A DNA stretch of 49,243 bases, from positions 5,127,680 to 5,176,922 of the forward strand of contig NZ_CM002285.1 of the NCBI RefSeq assembly GCF_000497445.1. Direction: 5' to 3'. Below the pieces are notes generated by a model. It saw only the letters and a list, made by a program, of their open reading frames with translations, did not search any database and was not told the DNA's origin. The DNA is from Streptomyces roseochromogenus subsp. oscitans DS 12.976 (GTDB lineage Bacteria > Actinomycetota > Actinomycetes > Streptomycetales > Streptomycetaceae). The translations under genes and the position numbers were made by a program. Of the stretch, positions 40,810-49,014 are shown one piece after another (the stretch's first letter is position 1; every line of letters begins with the position of its first letter).

Positions 40810-41910
40810 TCACCGGCGGATGTAGAGCTGGAGCCCGGTGTCCATGCCGTGTTCCTCGTGGGCGACCCGCTCCTCCTCCACGGTCGCCCGGGTGAACCCG
40901 GCCCGGGACACCACGCGCTGCGAGGGGACGTTGGCGTGCTCGATCGTCGCGAAGACCATCGAGACGTCGTCCCTGGCCAGCGCCTGCTCCGTCAGGGTGC
41001 GCACCGCCTCGGTGGCGTACCCCTGGCCCCGGGCACCCTCGACCAGGTCGTAGCCGATCTCCACCCGGCCCTGTTCGTTCGGGGCGGTGTGGAAGCCGAT
41101 GCCGCCGATCGCCCGGCCGTCCTCGTGCCGGACGAGTGCGAAGACCCCGAACTCCGGCCGGTGCACGCCGGTTTCGTACGCCTTCACCAGGAAGGAGGCG
41201 GCCTGTCGGGTGCCCTCGTACGGCTCGCCATTGAGCCAGTCGAAGCCGCCGTCACCGCCCAGGGACAGATCGCGGGCGGCGGCCGGGCGGAGGCCGGTGA
41301 GGGTGAGGCGCTCGGCGGGGATGACGAGGTTGTTGTGCCAGCGCCACTCGGTGACCGGGGCGCGGCCTGGCAGCTCGCCGCGGCCGGTGGCCCACAGCAG
41401 GGTCGGCCAAGGGGCGGGGCCGGGCTGGACGTGCGGGAAGAGGCAGGTCAGGACGGACTCGGCGAGGTCGGCCGGCGGCTCGTAGGGGATGCCCAGGCCC
41501 TCCGCCATGTCGTGGCTGTGGAGCAGCACCTCGGCGACGCCCATCGCGGCGAAGCCCACCCGGTCGGCGCTGCGGAAGGGGTAGGGGTGGAAGGCGCGGA
41601 CGCCGGGCGGGGTGGTGCGGACGGTGGCGGCGAGCAGGGCGCCGGTCGTCTCGATGACGTGCAGCAGGCCCGCGTTGTCGGTGCCCTCGTCGAGGGTCAG
41701 CTCGAAGGGGACGTAGGCGTCCTGTGCGCGTCCGGCCAGGTTGGCGGCGTAGGCGACGAGGTCGTCGGCGACATGGACCGCGGTGGTGTGGCAGTCCCAC
41801 TCCAGCCGCCCGGCCGGGACGGCCGTCCAGTCCCGGTCCACCGCCGTGCGCAGCATCGCGGTGCAGCCTGCCACGGCCTCGATCACGTCATCCCCGTTTG
41901 TCGCTCGCAT
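40810..41910 (-). CDS. fusion of MDMPI-like (DinB superfamily) domain and GNAT acetyltransferase
   Basis: 366 aa. Residues 1-190 resemble the mycothiol-dependent maleylpyruvate isomerase N-terminal domain: WDCHTTAVHVADDLVAYAAN, with VAEVLLHSHDMAEGLGIPYE giving the second metal-binding His pair. Residues 200-366 are a GNAT domain of the RimJ/RimL type: GIGFHTAPNEQGRVEIGYDL, GARGQGYATEAVRTLTEQAL, ANVPSQRVVSRAGFTRATVE. The combination suggests acetylation linked to a thiol or metal-dependent step, but no substrate is known. The single ATG at 41910 opens both domains without a frameshift. Confidence 0.85.
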   Translation of the reverse strand: MRATNGDDVIEAVAGCTAMLRTAVDRDWTAVPAGRLEWDCHTTAVHVADDLVAYAANLAGRAQDAYVPFELTLDEGTDNAGLLHVIETTGALLAATVRTTPPGVRAFHPYPFRSADRVGFAAMGVAEVLLHSHDMAEGLGIPYEPPADLAESVLTCLFPHVQPGPAPWPTLLWATGRGELPGRAPVTEWRWHNNLVIPAERLTLTGLRPAAARDLSLGGDGGFDWLNGEPYEGTRQAASFLVKAYETGVHRPEFGVFALVRHEDGRAIGGIGFHTAPNEQGRVEIGYDLVEGARGQGYATEAVRTLTEQALARDDVSMVFATIEHANVPSQRVVSRAGFTRATVEEERVAHEEHGMDTGLQLYIRR

Positions 41911-41938
41911 GGGGCGAACCCTAAGGGGGCCCCTTCCC

Positions 41939-42586
41939 TCAGGTCGACAGCATTTCCAGCTCGGCCGAGAGGTTGTAGCGGGCGGTGGCCTCCCAGTGCT
42001 CCTGCCCGTACGGGGTGCGGAACAGCCGTGGCAGGTCGAGGAGTTGACGCAGAATCGCCGAACGCCCCTGCCGGAAGGCGTCGTTCGGCACGAAGTGGTA
42101 CTCCTCGCGCACCTCGGCGGTGTAGGCGGCGTACGCCGACGGGGACGCGGCCAGGATCGCCAGGTCGGCGTCGCACAGCACCTGGCCGTCGCGGTCGTCG
42201 TCGGCCGGGTCGTGCGTGACGGTGAGCCGCACCAGCCGGGCCACCTCGGCGGTCCTGTCCCGTGAGACCCCGGCCTCGGGCAGCGCACGCTCGGCGAGCC
42301 GGGCGGACCGCTCCTCGTTCGCCGACCGCTCGGGCAGATACACGGCATCGTGGAACCAGGCGGCCAGCCGTACGACGTCCGGATCGGCGGCGTACTCCTC
42401 CAGTACGTCGACACGGTCGAGGACCGCCGCCAGGTGCTCCACGGTGTGGTACCGCCGCTGCGGCTCCTGCCAGCGGCGCAGCAGGGCGTCGGCGTACCGG
42501 TACGGGTCCGGGGCGCGGGAGTCGTCGTCCCGTACCGCGAGCAGGGCGCGCAGCCAGCGGGAACGCAGGTCGTCGAGGTCGGCCAT
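41939..42586 (-). CDS. HD-domain metal-dependent phosphohydrolase-like protein
   Basis: 215 aa. The metal site is visible as RYHTVEHLAAVLDRVD (first His), AAWFHDAVYLPERSANEERS (HD pair) and QVLCDADLAILAASPSAYAA (last Asp), the order found in the HD superfamily proteins often annotated as predicted metal-dependent hydrolases. Substrates are unknown, perhaps a nucleotide. It lies 28 bp downstream of the start of the fusion gene, on the same strand, so the two may be cotranscribed. Confidence 0.9.
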   Translation of the reverse strand: MADLDDLRSRWLRALLAVRDDDSRAPDPYRYADALLRRWQEPQRRYHTVEHLAAVLDRVDVLEEYAADPDVVRLAAWFHDAVYLPERSANEERSARLAERALPEAGVSRDRTAEVARLVRLTVTHDPADDDRDGQVLCDADLAILAASPSAYAAYTAEVREEYHFVPNDAFRQGRSAILRQLLDLPRLFRTPYGQEHWEATARYNLSAELEMLST

Positions 42587-42749
42587 GCCGCCATTCTCCC
42601 GCCGGGCGACCCGATGCACCTGGGACAGGCCCTGGGGTGGTCGCCCGCGGGCGGATACGAGCCGGCCGGCGTGCAGGGAGGTGGAGCTCGGCATCTTCGG
42701 ATGGGGGCATCTTCGGGTGAGGGCGCTCCCGTACAGGCGTAGTCTTGGA

Positions 42750-42765
42750 ATTGGACTAGACCTGT
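42750..42765. promoter_or_regulatory. dre-like site upstream of cutC
   Basis: ATTGGACTAGACCTGT matches the DasR consensus A[CG]TGGTCTAGACCA[CG]T at 13 of 16 positions, including the whole CTAGACC core. It lies 45 bp upstream of cutC and about 165 bp from the divergent HD-domain gene. Confidence 0.55.
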
Positions 42766-42810
42766 AGCCGTCGGCGGTATGCGCCGAGGAATGCCGAGGA
42801 ATGGGGTGCC

Positions 42811-43503
42811 ATGAGCAAGCGTGCAGTCCTGGAGGTGATCGCTCTCGACGTCGAGGACGCGGTCGCCGCCCAGGCCGGAGGCGCGGACCGCCTGGAACTG
42901 GTCACCGACATGGCGGCCGACGGGCTGACCCCGTCGGTGGCCGTCTTCGCCGGGATCCGGGCCGCCGTCGACATCGACCTGCGCGTGATGCTCCGCCTCA
43001 CGGACGGGTTCGCGGCCGGTGACGTGGAGCGGCTCGTGGGAGTGGCCGCGGAGCTGCGGGCGGCCGGCGCCGACCAGTTCGTGCTCGGGTTCCTCGACGC
43101 GCACGGCGGGGTGGACCTGCCGGCGGTGGAGCGGGTGGTCGGCGCGCTGGACGGCTGCGCGTGGACCTTCCACCGGGCGATCGACCGGGCCGCCGACCGC
43201 GACGCCCTGCGCAAGCAGCTCGCCGACCTGCCGGGGCTGGACACCTACCTGACCGCGGGCGCCGCCGACGGCGTGGACGAGGGTCTGCCGACGCTGGTCG
43301 CCGAGGCGGGACGGCGCGGGGAGCCGGGCTACGACCAGACGCTCCTCGTCGGCGGCGGCCTGCGCCTGGAACACGTACGGCCGCTGCGCAGCGCCGGGAT
43401 CGACGCGTTCCACATCGGCGGCGCGGCGCGCTCCGCGGGTTGGGCGGGGGCGGTTTCCGAGGGGGCTGTGCGGGAGTGGCGGAGGGCGTTGGACGCGGAG
43501 TAG
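42811..43503 (+). CDS. cutC: CutC family protein
   Basis: 230 aa, a TIM barrel. CutC motifs: LEVIALDVEDAVAAQAGGAD, RLELVTDMAADGLTPSVAVF, LRVMLRLTDGFAAGD, ADQFVLGFLDAHGGVDLPAV, CAWTFHRAIDRAADRD and LLVGGGLRLEHVRPLRSAGI. CutC was first linked to copper tolerance; its biochemical role remains unsettled and a general enzymatic role is likely. The GAGGAATGGGG before the ATG supplies the ribosome-binding site. The upstream dre-like sequence would put it under amino-sugar control. Confidence 0.94.
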   Translation: MSKRAVLEVIALDVEDAVAAQAGGADRLELVTDMAADGLTPSVAVFAGIRAAVDIDLRVMLRLTDGFAAGDVERLVGVAAELRAAGADQFVLGFLDAHGGVDLPAVERVVGALDGCAWTFHRAIDRAADRDALRKQLADLPGLDTYLTAGAADGVDEGLPTLVAEAGRRGEPGYDQTLLVGGGLRLEHVRPLRSAGIDAFHIGGAARSAGWAGAVSEGAVREWRRALDAE

Positions 43504-43604
43504 CGCCGTCGGGATGCGGATCGCGTGCCGGGTGCGGGCCGTTTGCGGAGCCGCATGTCGAATGCGGCCCCGCGTCCCTTGGGGAGCTGCCCCCGTCGGC
43601 GTCG

Positions 43605-44315
43605 TCAGCCGGCCGCCAGCCCGACGAGTACGAGGAGCACCAGCAGTGCGAAGGCGGTGAGCGGGGCGATGCCCACCAGTCCGGTCGGGCGCCCGAACAC
43701 AGGGCGGCCCGGGTCCAGCCCGGGGCGCTGGGCGGCGGCCGCTGCGGGGAGCTTGCGGATCCTGGACAGGGTGAAGAGGTTGATCAGCAGCGTGATGGGC
43801 GTGATGAGCATCGACATCGGACCCCACCACCCCATCGCCAGGGTGTCCGCCTGCATCTTCCGGAAGACGGCGAGAGCGCAGGAGCGGCAGAAGGTGCCCT
43901 CTCGCCGCAGGAACCGCATGATCACCAGAAAGCCCTGGTGGCCGCGGATCGTCACCGGCGCCGCGGGCACCCCGCCGCACACCTCGCACCCGATGGCGGG
44001 AGCGGCCGGGTACCCGCCGGGGGCCTGCTGGTACGCGGCCTGCCCGTAGCCGCTGGGCATCTGCGGGTGGGGAGCCTGTCCGTAGCCTGCGGGCGCCTGC
44101 GGGTACGGAGCCTGACCGTAGCCTGCCGGCGCCTGCGGGTGGGGAGCCTGCTCGTAGCCGCCGGGGGTCTGCGGGTACGGAGCCTGACCGTAGCCGCCCG
44201 GCGCCGGCTCGTAGGGAGCCTGGCCGTAGCCGGCGGACGCCTGCTGGTGGTGCCCGGGGTACTGGTGGTGCGTGGGGTGCGGAGGCGGGGGAGTGCTCAA
44301 CGGGAGCCTTTCCAT
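43605..44315 (-). CDS. membrane protein with Pro/Tyr/Gln repeat N-terminus and Cys motif
   Basis: 236 aa. Residues 29-100 consist of six 12-residue repeats of the form GYGQAPYPQAPA. Two Cys pairs follow (IGCEVCGGVP and GTFCRSCALA), a possible zinc-binding site, then a hydrophobic region (MGWWGPMSMLITPITLLINL) and a C-terminal transmembrane helix (APLTAFALLVLLVLVGLAAG). This order, repeat-rich tail, Cys motif, membrane helices, is common in conserved actinobacterial envelope proteins of unknown role. It lies 34 bp downstream of the HelD-type helicase gene. Confidence 0.78.
   Translation of the reverse strand: MERLPLSTPPPPHPTHHQYPGHHQQASAGYGQAPYEPAPGGYGQAPYPQTPGGYEQAPHPQAPAGYGQAPYPQAPAGYGQAPHPQMPSGYGQAAYQQAPGGYPAAPAIGCEVCGGVPAAPVTIRGHQGFLVIMRFLRREGTFCRSCALAVFRKMQADTLAMGWWGPMSMLITPITLLINLFTLSRIRKLPAAAAAQRPGLDPGRPVFGRPTGLVGIAPLTAFALLVLLVLVGLAAG
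44016..44231. repeat. six tandem 36-bp repeats inside a coding region
   Basis: Each unit encodes GYGQAPxPQAPx. Copies differ by a few bases, so the array is old but in frame throughout. Copy number may differ between related strains. Confidence 0.75.
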
Positions 44316-44349
44316 GGGGACGTGACAAGCCGGAGAGCACCCTAGGCCG

Positions 44350-46410
44350 TCAGGCCAACTGGGCCGGTACCGGGGCCGAGTGCGTCACGATCAGCCCCGA
44401 CACTGCACGCGTCAGCGCTACATACAGCCGCCGCAGACCCGTCCGTTCGTCCGGCTCGCCGTCCACCACCGCCTGCGGCTCGTCCAGGACCACGTAGTCG
44501 TACTCCAGACCCTTGGCGAGCGACGCCGGGACCAGGGTGAGGCGGGTCTCACGGGTGGTCTCCTCGCCGGGGGCGAGACAGGTGATCCCCGCCGCCGTCA
44601 GGGCCTCGGACAGGGCCGGGATACGGGCGTCGGCGGCGATCAGCCCCGTCGAGCCCTCGTTGGCCAGCAACTCCTCGCACGCGGCGACGACTTCGGCGGT
44701 CCCCGCGGTCGTACGGACCTCGAAGAAACCGGGGTTCTCACGGACGGAGGCCACCGGTGTGAGGCCGGGCGCGATGTGCGGGAGGAGCCGGGAGGCGTAC
44801 GTGATGACGTCCGCGGGGACGCGGAAACCGGCCGTCAGCTCCTCGATCACGCCCTCGCGCTTGCCGAGATGGGCCAGCGCCTCGCCCCAGCTGCGGGTCG
44901 CCCAGGGCGTCGTACCCTGCGCCAGGTCGCCGAGGACGGTCGCGCTGCCGGTGGTGCAGCGGCGCCCCACGGCCCGGTACTGCATGGGGGAGAGGTCCTG
45001 CGCCTCGTCGAGGACGACATGGCCCAGCGAGTGCGTGCGCTGGATCAGATCCGCCGCCTCGTCGATCAGCACCGCGTCCGCGGGCGACCACTTGGCCGAC
45101 TTCACGCCGCGCACCGGCTTGGCCCACAGGATCGTCCGCTGCTCGTCCTCGTCCAGGACCCCCGCGGCGTGCTCGGCGAGGAAGCCGGCGTCCGTCAGCA
45201 GCCGCAGGACCAGCTTCGCCGGGTCCACCACCGGCCAGCTCTCCTTCACGACCGCCTTCACCGCGCTGTTGCGGGCGACGGCGTCCTGCACCCGGTCGTC
45301 CGGGGCCTCCCCGGCCCGCTCCATCTGCACCAGCACCGCGTGCGCGATCCGCTGCGGCAGGGCCTCGCGGGCGGCGCCGTAACGGATGTCCCGCTGCAGC
45401 AACTCCCGGACGATCTCCTCCAGTTCGTACGACGGCACCCGCCAGCGGCGCGAGCCGCGCACCACCACGACCGCCTCCGTCGGCAGGGTCACATGGGAGT
45501 ACAGGGCCCGCCGCAGCACCTCGGCCATCCGGGCGTCACCCTTGATCACGGCCGCGGCCGCGTCGTCCGCGCCGCGCACCTCCACGTGCGCCACCAGGTC
45601 GTCCACGGTGGCCTGCTGCACGGCCAACTCGCCCAGGGCCGGCAGGACTTGCTCGATGTAGTGCAGGAAGGAGCGGTTCGGTCCGATGACGAGCGTGCCG
45701 GTGCGGGCGAGCCGCTCCCGGTGGGCGTAGAGGAGATAGGCGACCCGGTGCAGGCCGACTGCGGTCTTCCCGGTCCCCGGGCCTCCCTGTACGCACACGG
45801 TCCCGTCCAGCCCGCTGCGGACGATGTCGTCCTGCTCGGGCTGGATGGTGGCGACGATGTCCCGCATGGGGCCGACGCGCGGCCGCTCGATCTCCTGCTG
45901 GAGCAGCTTGCTGGCCTTCGCGGTCTCCTCCGGGTCGGACAGATACTCGTCCTCGTAGGCCGTGAGATCGCCGCCGGTGTAGCCGAAGCGGCGGCGCAGC
46001 CCGATGTCCATCGGGTCCTTCTTGGACGCCCGGTAGAACGGCTGCGAGACCGGGGCACGCCAGTCGATGACCATGGGGTCGCCGCCGGCGTCGTGCACAT
46101 GCCGCCGCCCGATGTAGAACTGCTCGCCGTCCGCACCCTCGGCCTGATCCGCACCCGGTGCGTGCAGGTAATCCAGCCGGCCGAAGAACAGCGGGGTGTC
46201 GCTGAGGTCGGCCAGCGCCTTGATCCGCTCGTCGATCTGGCGGGACAGCACCTGGGCGTCGACCCAGTTCGCGGTGGCGTACCGGATGTCCAGCGACTCC
46301 ACGTCCTCACGCATGGCACGCAGCGCGGCACGGGAGGAGGCGAGGTGGGAACGCTCTCGGGAGAGGGGGTCGGCAGGGCCTTCGAGGGGTTCGTGGGCGG
46401 GCGCGGACAA
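44350..46410 (-). CDS. helD: HelD/UvrD-type RNA-polymerase-associated helicase
   Basis: 686 aa. A coiled-coil-prone N-terminus (SRERSHLASSRAALRAMRED, RYATANWVDAQVLSRQIDER) precedes the superfamily 1 motor: Walker A VCVQGGPGTGKTAVGLHR at residues 209-216, Walker B in VVLDEAQDLSPMQYRAV, and motifs in TAGFRVPADVITYASRLLP and LRRLYVALTRAVSGL. The N-terminal coiled coil and missing UvrD 2B features fit HelD, which clears stalled RNA polymerase from DNA; some actinobacterial members (HelR) displace rifampicin. The TTG start has GGAGG at 8 bases. No clear rifamycin-associated element is visible upstream. Confidence 0.9.
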   Translation of the reverse strand: MSAPAHEPLEGPADPLSRERSHLASSRAALRAMREDVESLDIRYATANWVDAQVLSRQIDERIKALADLSDTPLFFGRLDYLHAPGADQAEGADGEQFYIGRRHVHDAGGDPMVIDWRAPVSQPFYRASKKDPMDIGLRRRFGYTGGDLTAYEDEYLSDPEETAKASKLLQQEIERPRVGPMRDIVATIQPEQDDIVRSGLDGTVCVQGGPGTGKTAVGLHRVAYLLYAHRERLARTGTLVIGPNRSFLHYIEQVLPALGELAVQQATVDDLVAHVEVRGADDAAAAVIKGDARMAEVLRRALYSHVTLPTEAVVVVRGSRRWRVPSYELEEIVRELLQRDIRYGAAREALPQRIAHAVLVQMERAGEAPDDRVQDAVARNSAVKAVVKESWPVVDPAKLVLRLLTDAGFLAEHAAGVLDEDEQRTILWAKPVRGVKSAKWSPADAVLIDEAADLIQRTHSLGHVVLDEAQDLSPMQYRAVGRRCTTGSATVLGDLAQGTTPWATRSWGEALAHLGKREGVIEELTAGFRVPADVITYASRLLPHIAPGLTPVASVRENPGFFEVRTTAGTAEVVAACEELLANEGSTGLIAADARIPALSEALTAAGITCLAPGEETTRETRLTLVPASLAKGLEYDYVVLDEPQAVVDGEPDERTGLRRLYVALTRAVSGLIVTHSAPVPAQLA

Positions 46411-46561
46411 GGGGGTGCCTCCGGTGGGCCTGCTGGGTGGCTACGACGATGCCGCACGGTTTCCGACCGGGCGACGGCACTCCGCTAGGGGGGAGGCGGG
46501 CAAGAGAGAGGATTTTAGTCAGGGCGCACAGGCGGCGCCAATGAATTTCCCGCCCGGCGTC

Positions 46562-46945
46562 TCAGCTCCCGGTGCCCTGCGGTCTGACCGCGTCGAACAG
46601 GGGCCAGCCGTCCACCTCCGCCTCCACCGGCCCCGCTGCCGGAAACAGCCCACGGGCCAGGGCCTCGTCCAGCAACGCCCGCACGCTGCCCGGCTCGTGG
46701 AGATTCAGGTACTCCCGGTCCGGCAGACGTATCGCCGCGCCCTCGTCGTGGCAGCCGTCGGCGATGATCCGGTCGGACGCCGGCCGGAACACCAGACGCA
46801 GCCGGGCCCGGCTTCCGGGACGCCACAGCGTCACCGTGCTGCTGCACCCGGGGTAGCCTCGCACCCGATCGTGCCGGTGCCAGAAGCACCAGCCGTACAC
46901 CGTGCCGCCCAGCACCACGCGACGGACCCTGCGCCTGCTCCCCAT
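46562..46945 (-). CDS. conserved hypothetical protein
   Basis: 127 aa. The sequence is compact and Trp/Arg-rich at the start (VLGGTVYGWCFWHRHDRVRG, STVTLWRPGSRARLRLVFRP) and ends with SVRALLDEALARGLFPA, EAEVDGWPLFDAV. No family is recognised. The pattern of short beta strands followed by a helix suggests a small soluble domain. It lies about 150 bp upstream of the helicase on the same strand, so it may be cotranscribed with it. Confidence 0.7.
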   Translation of the reverse strand: MGSRRRVRRVVLGGTVYGWCFWHRHDRVRGYPGCSSTVTLWRPGSRARLRLVFRPASDRIIADGCHDEGAAIRLPDREYLNLHEPGSVRALLDEALARGLFPAAGPVEAEVDGWPLFDAVRPQGTGS

Positions 46946-47101
46946 GGCGGCACTCTAGAACGATCACCGCGCCCTGGCCCCTAGGGGACACAGACCCCCC
47001 GAAGTAGGGGCCGGGGTCGACCCGGAGGCCTAGTCCGAGGCGTCCTGAAGTGGCTCCGGAGACCGATGCGGGTCTCATGCCCGGCGATCCACCATGGAGA
47101 C

Positions 47102-47284
47102 ATGAGCGCAGCAACCATCTCTCCGGCCCCCGCCCGACCCCCGTCCGGTGCCACGGCGGCCGACGGGCCCCACCATCACCCGCTCGGCAACGCCCTGCGC
47201 GCGATCAAGGTGTTCGCGGAGGCCGCGTTCAACGTGATCATCCTCGGCGAGTACGGCGAGGAAGCGGGCATACGCCGTCGGTGA
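47102..47284 (+). CDS. small conserved hypothetical protein
   Basis: 60 aa. A Pro/Ala-rich head is followed by HHHPLGNALRAIKVFAEAAF and NVIILGEYGEEAGIRRR. The C-terminal half forms a plausible amphipathic helix and has the smooth codon bias of a real gene. The Met at 47102 has GGAGAC immediately before it, which is short spacing. I recall a similar short protein next to the XPB helicase gene in other Streptomyces. It converges with that gene, ends 25 bp apart. Confidence 0.55.
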   Translation: MSAATISPAPARPPSGATAADGPHHHPLGNALRAIKVFAEAAFNVIILGEYGEEAGIRRR

Positions 47285-47308
47285 CCGCTCCCTCGGCCGG
47301 CCGTCGGC

Positions 47309-48952
47309 TCAGCTCTCCGCAAGGATCTCGTCGGCGTCCACGATCCGGTAGGCGTAGCCCTGTTCGGCCAGGAAGCGCTGGCGGTGGGCGGCGAAGTCCT
47401 GGTCGATGGTGTCGCGGGCGACGACCGAGTAGAAGTGCGCCTGGTGGCCGTCGGCCTTCGGACGCAGGACCCGGCCGAGCCGCTGGGCCTCCTCCTGGCG
47501 GGAGCCGAAGGTTCCGGACACCTGGATGGCGACGGTGGCCTCCGGCAGATCGATGGAGAAGTTGGCGACCTTGGAGACGACGAGCACACTGATCTCGCCT
47601 TCCCTGAAGGCGTCGAAGAGCTTCTCGCGCTGGGCGTTGGACGTCTCGCCCTTGATGACGGGGGCGTTCAAGTGCTCGCCCAGTTCGTCGAGTTGGTCGA
47701 TGTACTGGCCGATGACGAGGATCTGCTGCCCGGCGAACCGGCGCACGATCGCCTCCGTCACCTTCCGCTTCGTGTCCGTCGTCGCACAGAAGCGGTACTT
47801 CTCCTCCGTCTCGGCGGTCGCGTACGCCAGCCGCTCGGAGTCGGTGAGGTTCACCCGGACCTCGACACAGTCCGCCGGCGCGATGTACCCCTGCGCCTCG
47901 ATCTCCTTCCACGGCGCGTCGAACCGCTTCGGCCCGATGAGGGAGAACACGTCCGACTCGCGGCCGTCCTCACGGACGAGGGTGGCTGTCAGACCGAGCC
48001 TGCGCCGTGCCTGCAGATCGGCGGTGAACTTGAAGACGGGAGCCGGCAGCAGATGCACCTCGTCGTAGAGGATCAGCCCCCAGTCCCGGGAGTCGAACAG
48101 CTCCAGGTGCGGGTAGACACCCTTCCGCTTGGTCGTCAGCACCTGGTAGGTGGCGATGGTGACCGGGCGGATCTCCTTCTTCGTCCCGCTGTACTCACCG
48201 ATCTCGTCCTCGGTCAGCGAGGTCCGCTTCACCAGCTCGTGCTTCCACTGCCGGGCGGAGACGGTGTTGGTGACGAGGATGAGGGTGGTGGACTTCGCCT
48301 GGGCCATCGAACCGGCGCCGACCAGCGTCTTCCCGGCGCCGCACGGGAGCACTACCACCCCGCTGCCGCCGTGCCAGAAGTTCTCCACGGCCTGCTTCTG
48401 GTACGGCCTGAGCGCCCAGCCCTCCTCCAGCAGCTCGATCGGATGCGCCTCACCGTCGACGTACCCGGCGAGATCCTCGGCCGGCCAGCCCAGTTTCAGC
48501 AGCACCTGCTTGATCTGCCCGCGCTCGGACGGATGCACGACGACCGAGTCCGGGTCGATCCGCGCCCCCACCAGCGGGGCGATCCGCTTGGACTTCAGCA
48601 CCTCCTCCAGCACCGGCCGGTCCGTGGTGGTGAGCACGAGCCCGTGCGCGGGGTGCTTGGACAGGGTCAGGCGGCCGTAGCGGTCCATGGTCTCGGCGAT
48701 GTCGACCAGCAGCGCGTGCGGCACCGGATACCGGCTGTACTGCACCAGCGCGTCCACCACCTGCTCGGCGTCATGCCCGGCGGCGCGCGCGTTCCACAGC
48801 CCGAGCGGCGTGACCCGGTAGGTGTGAATGTGCTCGGGCGCCCGCTCCAGCTCGGCGAACGGCGCGATGGCCCGACGACAGTCGTCGGCCCGCTCGTGGT
48901 CGACTTCCAGGAGCAGGGTCTTGTCGGACTGGACGATCAGTGGACCATTCAC
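47309..48952 (-). CDS. xpb: DNA repair helicase XPB (ERCC3 family)
   Basis: 547 aa, superfamily 2. Walker A is VVLPCGAGKTLVGAG, the DExH box is LILYDEVHLLPAPVF, motif III is LGLTATLVREDGRESD, and the second RecA domain has QQILVIGQYIDQLDELGEHL, ATVAIQVSGTFGSRQEEAQR and LGRVLRPKADGHQAHFYSVV. The N-terminal XPB-specific domain of about 180 residues is present (ADDCRRAIAPFAELERAPEH, IHTYRVTPLGLWNARAAGHD). It unwinds DNA with 3'-5' polarity and probably acts in nucleotide excision repair. The GTG at 48952 is preceded by a purine-rich GGAAAGGG. The gene immediately upstream is a helicase-associated protein cut by the window edge. Confidence 0.95.
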   Translation of the reverse strand: MNGPLIVQSDKTLLLEVDHERADDCRRAIAPFAELERAPEHIHTYRVTPLGLWNARAAGHDAEQVVDALVQYSRYPVPHALLVDIAETMDRYGRLTLSKHPAHGLVLTTTDRPVLEEVLKSKRIAPLVGARIDPDSVVVHPSERGQIKQVLLKLGWPAEDLAGYVDGEAHPIELLEEGWALRPYQKQAVENFWHGGSGVVVLPCGAGKTLVGAGSMAQAKSTTLILVTNTVSARQWKHELVKRTSLTEDEIGEYSGTKKEIRPVTIATYQVLTTKRKGVYPHLELFDSRDWGLILYDEVHLLPAPVFKFTADLQARRRLGLTATLVREDGRESDVFSLIGPKRFDAPWKEIEAQGYIAPADCVEVRVNLTDSERLAYATAETEEKYRFCATTDTKRKVTEAIVRRFAGQQILVIGQYIDQLDELGEHLNAPVIKGETSNAQREKLFDAFREGEISVLVVSKVANFSIDLPEATVAIQVSGTFGSRQEEAQRLGRVLRPKADGHQAHFYSVVARDTIDQDFAAHRQRFLAEQGYAYRIVDADEILAES

Positions 48953-49014
48953 GCGCGGTACACCCTTTCCATACGGCCAAACGTCCAGTGTGCCCTATTG
49001 GCCGATGATCAGGG

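Noticed and set aside
40810..44340. A 1176-codon open frame on the minus strand
   Set aside because: Only the first part from 41910 down encodes the real fusion protein. The rest is a shadow across the HD-domain, cutC and membrane protein genes, with Pro/Arg-rich nonsense composition and no ribosome-binding site.
44380..46488. A 702-codon plus-strand frame opposite the helicase
   Set aside because: It is the antisense of the HelD-type gene, which has Walker motifs and a supported TTG start. The antisense frame has Arg/Gly/Val-rich shadow composition and no family.
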